DNA of 64,000 nt from JAAYXS01 sp964550375 (GTDB lineage: Bacteria; Planctomycetota; Phycisphaerae; UBA1845; Fen-1342): assembly GCA_964550375.1 (NCBI GenBank), contig CAZJYX010000011.1, forward strand, positions 52,271-116,270, given 5' to 3'. Below, piece after piece: positions 51,530-63,801 of this stretch. Each line of letters opens with the position of its first letter. Position 1 is the first letter of the stretch. The translations under genes and the position numbers were made by a program. Under the pieces are notes generated by a model. That model was not told where the DNA came from, made no database searches, and saw nothing but the letters and a program-made list of their open reading frames with translations.

Positions 51530-52687
51530 CTATGGCCGGACGAGATCCGTCACCGTGAGATCGTCGAAGCTCGTCTCCGCGTCTGCCGGGGTGCATAACC
51601 CGATCATGCCGGGCCCGGAGAAGGTGTCGTCCTTGACCTCGAGCAGCCGCTCGCCATCCAGCGCGCAAGTGATGCGGTCGTCCGTCATGCGCACCCGCAC
51701 CGTGTGCCAGCGCCCGGCCTCGGTCTGGGCCGGCGCCGACAGCAACTGCTTCTGCTCCCCGGCGCTCACCTTGTAAACGCGGAAGTTGTTCTCCAACGGA
51801 TTGAAGCGGCAGGCATAGTAGTTCTGCTCGTCCTGATAGCGCCAGACCGGGCCACCGCCCTGGGCAATCCGCCCGCTATCGACCCGCACGCGCACCGTCA
51901 GCTCAACATCGCGGAGCCAGGTCCACTCCGCCACCGCCAGGTTGAACGTCTGCTCCCCGTTCCGCGTCGGCACTACTGCCAGAACGTGCGGCGCGCTGGG
52001 CGCCTCGTCGTCCGCCACGATCTCCCACTCCGCCGACGCGCGGCTCACCGCAGTCTCCCGCGCCGTCCAGCCCTTGGGCAGGCTGCCCACCGCGTCCTTG
52101 TCATCAAAGTTCCAGGTCGCGACGGAGCGCGGCGGCCGCTGCACGTCAACATCGAGCACCTTGCCGTTGGTCCCGTCCACCCGCGCCGTCACGATGCGGT
52201 CCTCTGCACAAAAGCGCACGACGTAAACCGGCGTCTCATCCCGCACCGTGACTTCCAGCAACACCGGCCGCGCACCGCCCGCCGACTTCGCCGCCAGTTC
52301 CAGCGCCTCGGCCGGCGAAAGCCGGAGCTGCGCCAAGGCGCGGTTCAGCTTCACGTAGTCTTCGTCGCGGATGTCCGCGCCCGCGGCCCAGCCCTGGCGC
52401 AACTGCCCGCTGACCGCGTTGACGTATACCGTCTTGAACGCGCTGCCGGTGAGTACGCGCACGGCATATGCGAAATCCTCATCGACACGCGTCAATTCGG
52501 CCCGGATCAGCGTCGCCAACTCCACAGACTTCACGGCCGCCGTCACGGCCTGATCGAGGCTGAGCTTGGCGCGCGCCAGGGCGGCGCGCGTCTGCATGTG
52601 CCCCGGCACCTCGTCGGCCAGCGCGGCCCATCCGGCCGCCCAGACGCACGCAACCAGTCCGGCTCTCAACAGATGTACCTGATTCAT
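51530..52687 (-). CDS. Secreted PepSY-like / LamG-like protein
   Basis: 385 residues. A signal peptide covers about 1-24 (LVACVWAAGWAALA). Residues 30-180 hold PepSY-like units (AVTAAVKSVELATLIRAELT, FKTVYVNAVSGQLRQG; LEVTVRDETPVYVVRF, RVDGTNGKVLDVDVQ). The second half (about 190-385) looks like the concanavalin-like fold of DUF1080/GH16-type modules (WNFDDKDAVGSLPKGWTARE, YYACRFNPLENNFRVYKV, ETSFDDLTV). The pairing suggests an envelope protein that binds a ligand or inhibits a peptidase. No catalytic carboxylates could be assigned. Confidence 0.65.
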   Translation of the reverse strand: MNQVHLLRAGLVACVWAAGWAALADEVPGHMQTRAALARAKLSLDQAVTAAVKSVELATLIRAELTRVDEDFAYAVRVLTGSAFKTVYVNAVSGQLRQGWAAGADIRDEDYVKLNRALAQLRLSPAEALELAAKSAGGARPVLLEVTVRDETPVYVVRFCAEDRIVTARVDGTNGKVLDVDVQRPPRSVATWNFDDKDAVGSLPKGWTARETAVSRASAEWEIVADDEAPSAPHVLAVVPTRNGEQTFNLAVAEWTWLRDVELTVRVRVDSGRIAQGGGPVWRYQDEQNYYACRFNPLENNFRVYKVSAGEQKQLLSAPAQTEAGRWHTVRVRMTDDRITCALDGERLLEVKDDTFSGPGMIGLCTPADAETSFDDLTVTDLVRP

Positions 52688-52854
52688 CCTTCTGCCTCCG
52701 TACCAAGGAGTCCCGGCCCGGCCCGCGCCATGTCGTGCCGAGGCCCCGGCCCCCCGACAGCATGTGGGCAGACCGCCGTTCGCTCAAGGGGTCCCGCCCG
52801 TCCGGACGCCCGCTGGATCCCTCAACACGCGGACCTGTGCGACGCCGGGCGCTG

Positions 52855-53991
52855 CTACGGATTGTCCGCCGGGTCATGGTCCTGGTCATCACCCCGGTCA
52901 ACCGCGAAAACGATGTCGAAGCGGGCCCCCTGTCCCGGGCTGTTCGCCGCCGTGATCGCCCCGCGCATCTCGCTAACCAGCCCGTAGACGACCGCCAGCC
53001 CCAGTCCGGCGTTCGTGGTGTGTCCGGAAGCCAACACCCCCTTGGAGGTGTGAAACGGCTCGAACAGGTGCTCCATGTCTTCGGCGCCGATGCCGCCGCC
53101 GGTGTCGGCGATGGAAAGGCAGATGATGTCGGGTCCCAACAGGCCGAGGTCCACCTTCAACATGCCGCCCCCGGGCATGACGTCCAGGGCGTTGTCCACC
53201 AGGTGCTCGAGCACGATGCGGAACTGCTTGCGCGGCAGCGTCAGAGACGGGATGGGCTGCAGATCGAGTTGCAGGTGCACCCGGCGATCGCGCAGACGCT
53301 CGGCATAGTCCTGGAGAAACTCCCTCACCAATTCGGCCAATTCACGCCGTTCGCTGGTGCGGTGATCGGCCTGGGCAAAGGCCAGCAGTTGCCGCGTCAC
53401 GTCCGTCGCCCGCGCCACCGCCGCGGCGGTGCGCTGCGCCGCGCGGCGCATGGCTGACATAGTGTTCATGTTCATGGCGTATTCGAGGCTGGTGGCGATC
53501 GAACAGAGCATGTTGTTGTAATGGTGGGCGACCGCGCCGGACAGCTTGCCGAGGTAGGCCAGCCGCTCGTTCTTCTTGAACTGGCGCTGCAGCCGGCGCC
53601 GCTTGGTGATATCTCGCAGCCACAACGAGACGCCCCGCAGCGAGCCATCATCCGCCAGCACGGGCGTGCACAGGACCGCGTATTCGAGCGGGCCGGCCTG
53701 GTCACCGCCCAACTGCGTCTGGTACTCGCAGGGCTCCACGGTCGTAGCGCACTTGGCGATGAGCGCCGTGATGGCCTCGCGATCGGCCGGGGGGAACAGC
53801 GTGCTCACGTGCCGCTGCGCGCAGGTTTGCGCACTGCCAAACAGCGCCCGGGCCGCGATATTGCAGGCCACGATGCGTCCGTCCGGCTCGCAGGCGACGA
53901 TGGCCAGGCCCACGCTGTGAAACAGGCCATGCAGGAAGTCGGCGTCCAGCCGGTCGTTCATGCAGATCTCGTTAGTGGCGCTGCCGGACAT
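52855..53991 (-). CDS. PAS-domain sensor histidine kinase (orphan)
   Basis: 378 residues. I chose ATG 53991, preceded by GGAAG, which overlaps the upstream lipoprotein stop by 20 bases; ATG 53961 is an alternative. No transmembrane helix, so a soluble sensor. PAS domain at about 18-135 (HSVGLAIVACEPDGRIVACN; LWLRDITKRRRLQ). H box LGKLSGAVAHHYNNML with H156, N box LEHLVDNALDVMPGGG, G1 ADTGGGIG, G2 NAGLGLAVVYGLV. This resembles the NtrB-like group. No response regulator is adjacent. Co-transcription with the lipoprotein upstream is likely. Confidence 0.88.
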   Translation of the reverse strand: MSGSATNEICMNDRLDADFLHGLFHSVGLAIVACEPDGRIVACNIAARALFGSAQTCAQRHVSTLFPPADREAITALIAKCATTVEPCEYQTQLGGDQAGPLEYAVLCTPVLADDGSLRGVSLWLRDITKRRRLQRQFKKNERLAYLGKLSGAVAHHYNNMLCSIATSLEYAMNMNTMSAMRRAAQRTAAAVARATDVTRQLLAFAQADHRTSERRELAELVREFLQDYAERLRDRRVHLQLDLQPIPSLTLPRKQFRIVLEHLVDNALDVMPGGGMLKVDLGLLGPDIICLSIADTGGGIGAEDMEHLFEPFHTSKGVLASGHTTNAGLGLAVVYGLVSEMRGAITAANSPGQGARFDIVFAVDRGDDQDHDPADNP

Positions 53992-54841
53992 GTTGCACTT
54001 CCGCTCGCACGAACACGTATGAGTCGTACGGCTCCTCGTTGACCCGGTCAGTCAGGAACGCACCCCCGACCAGGCCGAAGAGGTCGGCCTTCGGGCCGGG
54101 CGCAATCACCACGAACTCGTCGCTCCGCAGGAGCAGCGCGAAGCCCGCCGGGGCGAACGCGCGTCCCTGCCGGCGCGGACCGCGGTCCCAGCCGCTCTCC
54201 TCGGTGTATGACAAAGCCGTCCCGTGCGCCTGGCGAATTTCCGGCACCAGCGTCAGGAACACGCGGTCGACTTGCTGGGTGTCCAGGGTGTACGCGACGC
54301 GCAGAACCCGCCGGCTGGCCGGCCAGATGTCACCGCTGACAACGCCATCCCGCTCAACGTAGAAGACCGTCTGGTCGCGCTGCTGGGTGTCCAACTCCAA
54401 CCCGACCGGCATACCAGGCAGCACGCGCAGCGGCTGCAACTCGTACACGATAGTGCCGGGAATGTCGTTCAGGACAGACTGCACCGCAGCCCAGCGTTCG
54501 GTGCGGCCCACGCCCGTGCGCAGCCCATTACTGTGCAGCCGCCATAACGTCGCGCTGTCCAAAGCGTTCTCGTCGAGGTGGTCCCATAAGGCCGCAGCCT
54601 GGGCCCGGCCATCTTGCGGCACGCGCACGTTCAGCACGCGCAAACGCACGTCCAATTGCTGGAACAGGGGCGCCGCCGCCGCGCGCAGCACTTCTTCCGT
54701 CGGCGGGGCAGGCACCGCCGCGATATCCGCCGGCCTGGTCGCGGATTCGCCCGGCGGCGGCGCATCCACCGCAACCACCTGGCGCGCCCCATCCCCGCAT
54801 CCCAACGGCAGCAACAATAGAATGCCGACGACGGACTTCAT
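53972..54841 (-). CDS. Predicted lipoprotein, function unknown
   Basis: 289 residues from ATG 54841 (MKSVVGILLLLPLGCGDG), a short hydrophobic segment ending in a possible lipidated Cys (LGC). A Pro/Ala linker follows to about residue 50. The mature part is beta-rich with segments such as GTIVYELQPLRVLPGMPVGL, VFLTLVPEIRQ and SYVFVRAEVQ. I recognise no family. It overlaps the histidine kinase start, so a periplasmic partner role is possible, though the kinase itself has no membrane segment. Confidence 0.6.
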   Translation of the reverse strand: MKSVVGILLLLPLGCGDGARQVVAVDAPPPGESATRPADIAAVPAPPTEEVLRAAAAPLFQQLDVRLRVLNVRVPQDGRAQAAALWDHLDENALDSATLWRLHSNGLRTGVGRTERWAAVQSVLNDIPGTIVYELQPLRVLPGMPVGLELDTQQRDQTVFYVERDGVVSGDIWPASRRVLRVAYTLDTQQVDRVFLTLVPEIRQAHGTALSYTEESGWDRGPRRQGRAFAPAGFALLLRSDEFVVIAPGPKADLFGLVGGAFLTDRVNEEPYDSYVFVRAEVQHVRQRH

Positions 54842-55009
54842 GCCGCCGACTCCCTGAGCGCTGCGCGGCGCTGTTGACAAGTTCCAGCCACACTCGCCGC
54901 GCGCCACGCGCGGCGACCGTAACACGTCCAGCGGCAAACCGGCCGTGCACGAGCAAACACCCCTCCAGTCTGATGATATCGCTTGGCACCCAACTTGCCT
55001 AGAGAAAAC

Positions 55010-55744
55010 CTACCACTGCGCCTCTTCAAATGCTCCCAGCGACGGTCCCTTGGGCTTGCGTCCGATCTGCTTCAACAGCGCCCCCGCCAGGTCGATGTCA
55101 CCGGCCAGCGTGATCTTGATGTTCCGCCGATCCGTCGGCACAACCATGACCGCATGCCCCGTGCGCTCCACGACTTCACCGTCGTCCGTCGGCCGGCAGT
55201 CATCCGGCAGGGCCGCATAGGCGTCGGTCAGCAATTGCCGCTTGAAGACCTGCGGCGTCTGGGCCTCGTACAGGCCGGTCCGCGGCACGGTCGCTTCGAT
55301 GAAGCCGGAGTCCGCCACGCGCTTGATGGTGCCCGCCAGTGGCGCCGCCAGGATCGCCGCTCCGGTCTTCTCGGCCTCGGCGAATACAGCGTCAATCCAG
55401 CTCTCCTGCACGCAAGGCCGCACCGCATCATGCACGCAAACCAGGTCAGCGGCCGGATCCACCTCCGCCAATGCCGCCCGGACCGATTCGAACCGCTCGA
55501 CACCGCCCTTGACCAGCTTGATTCCCATGAACATCAGATTGGCGGCGTACTTCTCCTTCACGACATCGTAGTCCGCCGGCGAGACGGCCAGAATGACCTG
55601 GCACACATCCGGACGGTTCAGGAACAACTCCACCGATCTGATGAAAATCGGCCGATTGTCGATCTGGGCGAACGGCTTCTTCACCTGTCCGCCGAACCGC
55701 TTGCCGGCGCCGGCCGCCGCCACAATCACTGCCACCTTCGCCAT
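55010..55744 (-). CDS. ispD: 2-C-methyl-D-erythritol 4-phosphate cytidylyltransferase
   Basis: 244 residues. IspD adds CMP to methylerythritol phosphate in the non-mevalonate isoprenoid route. Motifs: AVIVAAAGAGKRFGGQVKKP (CTP loop), VCVHDAVRPCV, ATVPRTGLYEAQTPQVFKRQ, PTDDGEVVERTGH and VPTDRRNIKIT. The length is close to normal. The C-terminal 25 residues (QIGRKPKGPSLGAFEEAQ) are extra. It is divergent from the FlgI-like gene, with a 205-base shared upstream region. Confidence 0.95.
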   Translation of the reverse strand: MAKVAVIVAAAGAGKRFGGQVKKPFAQIDNRPIFIRSVELFLNRPDVCQVILAVSPADYDVVKEKYAANLMFMGIKLVKGGVERFESVRAALAEVDPAADLVCVHDAVRPCVQESWIDAVFAEAEKTGAAILAAPLAGTIKRVADSGFIEATVPRTGLYEAQTPQVFKRQLLTDAYAALPDDCRPTDDGEVVERTGHAVMVVPTDRRNIKITLAGDIDLAGALLKQIGRKPKGPSLGAFEEAQW

Positions 55745-55949
55745 GGCGCTCCTCCTTCATGCCGTGCCATTTCGCCTGGATACCTTCCGGCCTCGGGCCG
55801 CCTGGGTCAAGCGCCGGGGAGCCGCAGGGTGGGATCACCGGTCGGGCGACTCTTCGCCTCCGGCCGGTCTGGGCGTATCATTGTCGGCGGGCGTCCCCGC
55901 GCGTACCAAGCAGCCGGCGCGGGTGGCGGCCGGCGATGCGAGGCAACGT

Positions 55950-57767
55950 ATGTGTCAACTGGCATGGCAGCGAATATGTTTGTACGGATGTGTGGCCGCG
56001 TTGGCGGGCGTGGCTGGCTGCGAGGGGCTGGGGGGGCACAAGCGCCCTCCGCCGGAGCCCGCCCCCGTTGTGGCTTCGCCGGTCGATCCCCTGCTGGCGG
56101 GCACCATCGGCGCGGTCAGCTATCTCGGTAACATCGGGGGCCAGCCGGTGCGCGGCTTCGGCATTGTCATCGGCCTGGGCGAAGACGGCAGCTCCGACTG
56201 CCCGACCTTCGTGCGCGAGCACCTGATCCAGACCATGGCGCGCGAGCGCGACACCTGGGCGGACCTGGAGGAGCGCCGCCGCTTCTCCCCCGCCGAGCTG
56301 ATTGACTCGCCGTCCACCGCGGCCGTCGAAGTTGTCGGTCTGGTTCCGCCCGGGGCTGTAGCGAGCACCCGGTTCGACATTCTCGTGCGCGCCATCCCTG
56401 GCACGGCGACGCGCGCCCTGACCAACGGCCTGCTGCTGCCTTGCGAACTGCGCCTGCACAGCGCCGGCAGCGATGAAGAACAACTCGCCCGCCAGGTAGT
56501 GGCCCGCGCTTGCGGCCCCGTATTCGTGAACCCATTCATACCAGCCAGCACCCGGCGCGGTGCCCTGCCGCTGCCCGAGGGCCTCGTGCTTAGTGGCGGC
56601 CAATCAACCCAGACCCGCAACCTGCGCCTGCTGCTGCGCGAACCGTCGTATGCCCTGGCCCGGCGGGTGGAGAACCGCATCAACGAGCGTTTCGGCCAGC
56701 GCCCGCCGGTCGCCGACGCCCGCAGTCGCGGCTACGTCGTGGTGGAGGTGCCGCCGGCACACGCGCGGCGGAGGGCCGACTTCATCACGCTGTTGCCGCA
56801 TCTCTATTTGGACAATCAGCCGGCGTTCGTCGAGGCCAAGCTGGGCGAACTGGCGCGCCGGATTGTACAGTCCGAGGCAGATGGTGAGCACATCTCACTG
56901 GCCTGGGAGGGGATCGGTCGGTCGGCCCTGCCGCAGATCCAGCCGCTGTACACGCATGCGCAGGAGCGCGTGCGTTTCTATGCCGCCCGGGCCGGGCTGC
57001 GGCTTAACGACGTCACCGCCCTGCCGGTGCTGGCGGATATTGCGCACTCGGCCAACCACGCCCTGGCCCTGCCGGCAATCCGTGAACTCGGTTTGAGCAC
57101 CTATCCGCAGGCCGCCCTGCGGCTGATGCCGCTGCTCGATCGTGCGGAGCGCGTGATCCGCGTCGCTGCCTACGAGGCCCTGCGCACTAGCCCGCAGCCG
57201 ATCATTCAGACCGCCACCTTCCCGCACGTGCTCGACCGGCACCAGGTTAACGTTGTGCTGGACCTGATCGACTCGCAGGGCCCGCCGCTGATCTACGCCC
57301 GTTGCACGGCCACACCGCGCATCGCGCTCTTCGGCACCCAGATACCCGTGGACGTACCGCTCTTCTACGCGGACGAGCAGGAACTCGTCACCATGAACGC
57401 CCGCACCGCGGACGACGATATCGCGCTGCTGACGCGGCGCCAGGGCAAGTTGTGGGAGCCGTTGGTTGTGCCGCCGCGCGTGGCGGCTCTGATCGCCGCC
57501 TTGGCGGACCGGCCCATCCCGGACGAGTCCGGCCGGCCGCGCGGGCTCGGCCTGACATACTCGCAGGTCATGCGAATCCTGGCGGCGCTCTCCGCCGACG
57601 GCACGATTCCCGCTGCGCTCGAAGTGGAGGCCTTCAGTGCGGCCGACGTGCTCGGCCCGCCGCCGCGCCCCGAGCGCCCCGAGGCGGACGAGTCGGAGGA
57701 GCCTGCCGCACCGTTCGAGTTCACCGATGAGCCCGCCGACGCCGACCCGTACAGGGAGCAGCCATGA
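55950..57767 (+). CDS. FlgI-like (P-ring-like) lipoprotein with helical-repeat region
   Basis: 605 residues from ATG 55950. The N-terminus has a lipobox (LAGVAGC). Residues about 40-290 resemble FlgI: AVSYLGNIGGQPVRGFGIVI (compare ARLQGQRTNKLMGYGLVVGL), AAVEVVGLVPPGA, GGQSTQTRNLRLLLREPSYA then ARRVENRINERFGQ, VVVEVPPAHARRRADFITLL, the usual FlgI P-loop-like order. After this comes a HEAT-like helical stretch (about 315-420), a beta domain and an acidic Pro-rich tail. The true P-ring gene is at 643-1773, so this is a second, lipid-anchored form of unknown role. The rluB start overlaps its stop (ATGA). Confidence 0.78.
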   Translation: MCQLAWQRICLYGCVAALAGVAGCEGLGGHKRPPPEPAPVVASPVDPLLAGTIGAVSYLGNIGGQPVRGFGIVIGLGEDGSSDCPTFVREHLIQTMARERDTWADLEERRRFSPAELIDSPSTAAVEVVGLVPPGAVASTRFDILVRAIPGTATRALTNGLLLPCELRLHSAGSDEEQLARQVVARACGPVFVNPFIPASTRRGALPLPEGLVLSGGQSTQTRNLRLLLREPSYALARRVENRINERFGQRPPVADARSRGYVVVEVPPAHARRRADFITLLPHLYLDNQPAFVEAKLGELARRIVQSEADGEHISLAWEGIGRSALPQIQPLYTHAQERVRFYAARAGLRLNDVTALPVLADIAHSANHALALPAIRELGLSTYPQAALRLMPLLDRAERVIRVAAYEALRTSPQPIIQTATFPHVLDRHQVNVVLDLIDSQGPPLIYARCTATPRIALFGTQIPVDVPLFYADEQELVTMNARTADDDIALLTRRQGKLWEPLVVPPRVAALIAALADRPIPDESGRPRGLGLTYSQVMRILAALSADGTIPAALEVEAFSAADVLGPPPRPERPEADESEEPAAPFEFTDEPADADPYREQP

Positions 57768-58693
57768 GCAAGTCCGCCCCGGCCGACCGCATGCGCCTGC
57801 AGCGCTTCCTGTCAGATGCCGGCGTGGCCTCACGCCGCCATGCCGAGGAGTACATCCTGGCCGGACGGGTCCTGGTCAATGGCGAGATTGTGGACACGTT
57901 GCCGGCGTTTGTTGATCCGGCGCATGACAAGGTGGTTGTGGACGGCACGCCGGTTCGACCGGCCCGCCTGCGTTACTTCCTCATCCACAAGCCCAAGGGC
58001 GTCGTCTGCACCACGCGCGACCCGGCCCGGCGCCCGCGCGCCATTGATCTGCTGCCGCCCATACGCGAGAAGCTCTTTCCGGTCGGCCGATTGGACGAGG
58101 ACAGTTCGGGCCTGCTGCTGATGACCAATGACGGCGAACTGACGCAGCAGATCACCCACCCGCGCTTCGGGATTCCCAAGGTGTACTGGGTCGAGACTCG
58201 GGGCCGCGTGCCGCGCGACCTGCCCGCCCGGCTTCGTGAAGGCGTGCATCTTTCAGAAGGGCGCGTCCGGGCTGCGGAGGTCGAGGTAGTCCGCTCCAGC
58301 AACCAGCGCTCCATTCTGACAATCACGCTGCGTGAGGGGCGTAATCGCCAGATCCGCCGCATGCTGGCCCGCTTTGGGTTTCCGGTCCGCAATCTGAAGC
58401 GCATCCAGATCGGGCCGCTTGTGCTGAAAGGGTTGCCCAGTGGGGCGTGCCGGGAGCTAAGCCAACGCGAGTTGCGGGCCCTGCGTGCCGCACTCGCCGG
58501 CGCTGCCGAAGGACCGCCGCACCGTCCGCTCAAACGCCCCACCCGCCGCACCGACAAGAAGACTTCGCCGCCCACGCGGCGCACGACCAGGAAGACTTCG
58601 CCCCCGGCCCGGCGTGCTGTCCGTGGTGCCGGCCCCAAACAGTCGGGCGGTTCGCCGCGCCGCCAGCCGCCTGACCGGCGCATCGTTGAGTGA
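57764..58693 (+). CDS. rluB: 23S rRNA pseudouridine synthase, RluB/RsuA family
   Basis: 309 residues. An S4 RNA-binding domain (MRLQRFLSDAGVASRRHAEE) is followed by the RsuA-type catalytic core: FLIHKPKGVVCTTRDP, the active-site motif FPVGRLDEDSSGLLLMTNDG with its Asp, TLREGRNRQIRRMLARFGFP, and LKRIQIGPLVL. The last 70 residues are a repetitive basic tail (RRTDKKTSPPTRRTTRKTSP), probably disordered RNA-binding. Family is firm; the exact 23S position is assigned by similarity to RluB and is less sure. The start overlaps the FlgI-like stop. Confidence 0.88.
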   Translation: MSKSAPADRMRLQRFLSDAGVASRRHAEEYILAGRVLVNGEIVDTLPAFVDPAHDKVVVDGTPVRPARLRYFLIHKPKGVVCTTRDPARRPRAIDLLPPIREKLFPVGRLDEDSSGLLLMTNDGELTQQITHPRFGIPKVYWVETRGRVPRDLPARLREGVHLSEGRVRAAEVEVVRSSNQRSILTITLREGRNRQIRRMLARFGFPVRNLKRIQIGPLVLKGLPSGACRELSQRELRALRAALAGAAEGPPHRPLKRPTRRTDKKTSPPTRRTTRKTSPPARRAVRGAGPKQSGGSPRRQPPDRRIVE

Positions 58694-58779
58694 CGCCCAC
58701 GCCCATTCCGAACGCAGGACCGCTGCTACGCAACGCGCCAGCCAAGTAGTGCTGCGTGGCAGGCGTGCGCGCCGATAGA

Positions 58780-62055
<3,276 letters not shown>

Positions 62056-62085
62056 GCCGCCAGGCCCCCGCCGCTCAGCGACCGG

Positions 62086-63801
62086 CTACTTGCCGGCGCC
62101 CGTCAGCAACAGTACGAACGGGTCGATGTCGAAGGCGTTCACCAAGCCGTCGCCGTTGATATCGGCCAGCATGAAATCGCATTCGGGATACTGCGCCGCA
62201 TAGGCCGCCGGATTGGTAAGTGCCAACACGAAGGGATCGATGTCAAACGCATTAATCAGACCGTCGCAGTTCATGTCGCCCGCAGCCGGCGGGTTCAGGT
62301 TGACGATGGTGAACGGCGCCGGCGTGGTCACTACAGCAGGCGGCTCTGTATCCAAAGTCAGGCGCAGGTAGCAGTTGGTTGAACTTGCGAGGCCGGCCGG
62401 GACGGTCCATTGAAACCGCCCGTTGTTGGTCAGGCCGGTCGCGATCGGCAAAAACTGGCCGTCCGGCCCGCCGCGCGAAAGCTCAATGGCTATCGCCGGC
62501 TGCGAGCCCGGCGGTACGGCCGCGTGCCAATCGATGAATCGCACCGAACCGGCGATCCATGTTTCGCCGCCGCGCGGGTACTTCGGGTAGATGAACGTCT
62601 CGGCGGGAGTCGAGCTTTCCGCGTAGCAGCGTAGCGTGTTCGTGCCGCCGATTCCGGGGAACCAGTGACAGTCCTCTTCGGCGATGACGGCGATGTCGGG
62701 GTAGCCGTTGTGGTCGATGTCGGTGCCGGTGCGCAGGGCGCGGGAGTTGCAGGCGGCCGGCATGCTGATCGTCGTGGCGAGTTCCCAGTTGCCCTGGCCG
62801 TCGCCGGTGTAGACGCGTATCTGCCCGTGCATCAGCACGATCACGTCGCCGAATCCGTCGAGGTTCATGTCCGCGATCTGCGTCAGCTTGACGTTGGGCA
62901 CGGACGCCAGGATCCCGGAGAGATTCTGCCATTGTCCCGGCGCGACCCACGAATAGACGTGGACGCCGCTGGTCGTCTGAAAGCACAGGTCGGCGCGGCC
63001 GTTGCCGGTGACGTCGCCGAGGGAGATGCCGAAGCGCCCGAGGGCAAAGGGCAGGTTGCCATCCGCGAGCACGAAGTTACCAGCGCCGTCGCCGAGATAG
63101 ACCGTTCCGTCGCCATGCGAGGATGCGAAGTCGGCCTGTCCGTCGCCGTTGATGTCGCCGAATACGAACTGCAGGCTGGAGTTTCCACCGAGAAAGCCCC
63201 AGCTATGCGTCCAGGTGCCGTCGCCGTGATTGCGATACACGTGCAGGCCGGCGCAGCAGCCGAAGCTGATCGAGCCGATGTCGAGCAGGCCGTCATTATC
63301 GACGTCGGCGAAATCGGTGCCGAACATGCCCCAGGTTTCGCCGCTGGTGGCCAGGCCGTCGCTCCAGGCCGTCCATTGCTGGCCGGTGCCATCGCCGAGC
63401 GCGACGTTGAGAAGCTGGCTGCCCAGTCCGCTGGCGACGTAGTCGTGGTGGATGCCGAAGCCGACGTCGAGCAGCCCATCGCCGTTGACGTCGGCCACTG
63501 CCACGCCGCCGTAGCCGAAGCCGCCGCCGCTCTGGGCGAATGTCCAGGTGCCGGCGGCGCTGCCGAACCAGACCATGATGCCGTTCTGGTCGGTTCCGGG
63601 ATTGTTGTGGTCTCCAACGGAAACGAGGTCGGGGAATCCGTCCCCGTTGAGGTCGCCGAACTCCAGTTCCGTCGCGCCTTGCTCCAGCCCGGGTTGGCTA
63701 AGGCCGGTGGAGCGCTCCACGTAGGCGAGTGGGCGATCGGACAGGGCGGGGTTGGCGAGAAGCACTGGCAGAATCAGGATCAGCAGTGTGCGACCGAGCA
63801 T
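62086..63801 (-). CDS. Secreted FG-GAP repeat protein with dockerin-like C-terminus
   Basis: 571 residues from ATG 63801 (MLGRTLLILILPVLLANPAL), behind GAGGAGG; a longer frame to 63960 adds an implausible lead. After the signal peptide, residues 40-400 hold repeated FG-GAP/VCBS units of the type FGDLNGDGFPDLVSVGD, VADVNGDGLLDVGFG, FADVDNDGLLDIGS, which build a calcium-binding beta propeller. A beta sandwich follows (WTVPAGLASSTNCYLRL). The end has two EF-hand-like dockerin repeats, DMNCDGLINAFDIDPFVLAL and DINGDGLVNAFDIDPFVLLL, typical of planctomycete surface proteins. It is convergent with mfd. Confidence 0.85.
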   Translation of the reverse strand: MLGRTLLILILPVLLANPALSDRPLAYVERSTGLSQPGLEQGATELEFGDLNGDGFPDLVSVGDHNNPGTDQNGIMVWFGSAAGTWTFAQSGGGFGYGGVAVADVNGDGLLDVGFGIHHDYVASGLGSQLLNVALGDGTGQQWTAWSDGLATSGETWGMFGTDFADVDNDGLLDIGSISFGCCAGLHVYRNHGDGTWTHSWGFLGGNSSLQFVFGDINGDGQADFASSHGDGTVYLGDGAGNFVLADGNLPFALGRFGISLGDVTGNGRADLCFQTTSGVHVYSWVAPGQWQNLSGILASVPNVKLTQIADMNLDGFGDVIVLMHGQIRVYTGDGQGNWELATTISMPAACNSRALRTGTDIDHNGYPDIAVIAEEDCHWFPGIGGTNTLRCYAESSTPAETFIYPKYPRGGETWIAGSVRFIDWHAAVPPGSQPAIAIELSRGGPDGQFLPIATGLTNNGRFQWTVPAGLASSTNCYLRLTLDTEPPAVVTTPAPFTIVNLNPPAAGDMNCDGLINAFDIDPFVLALTNPAAYAAQYPECDFMLADINGDGLVNAFDIDPFVLLLTGAGK

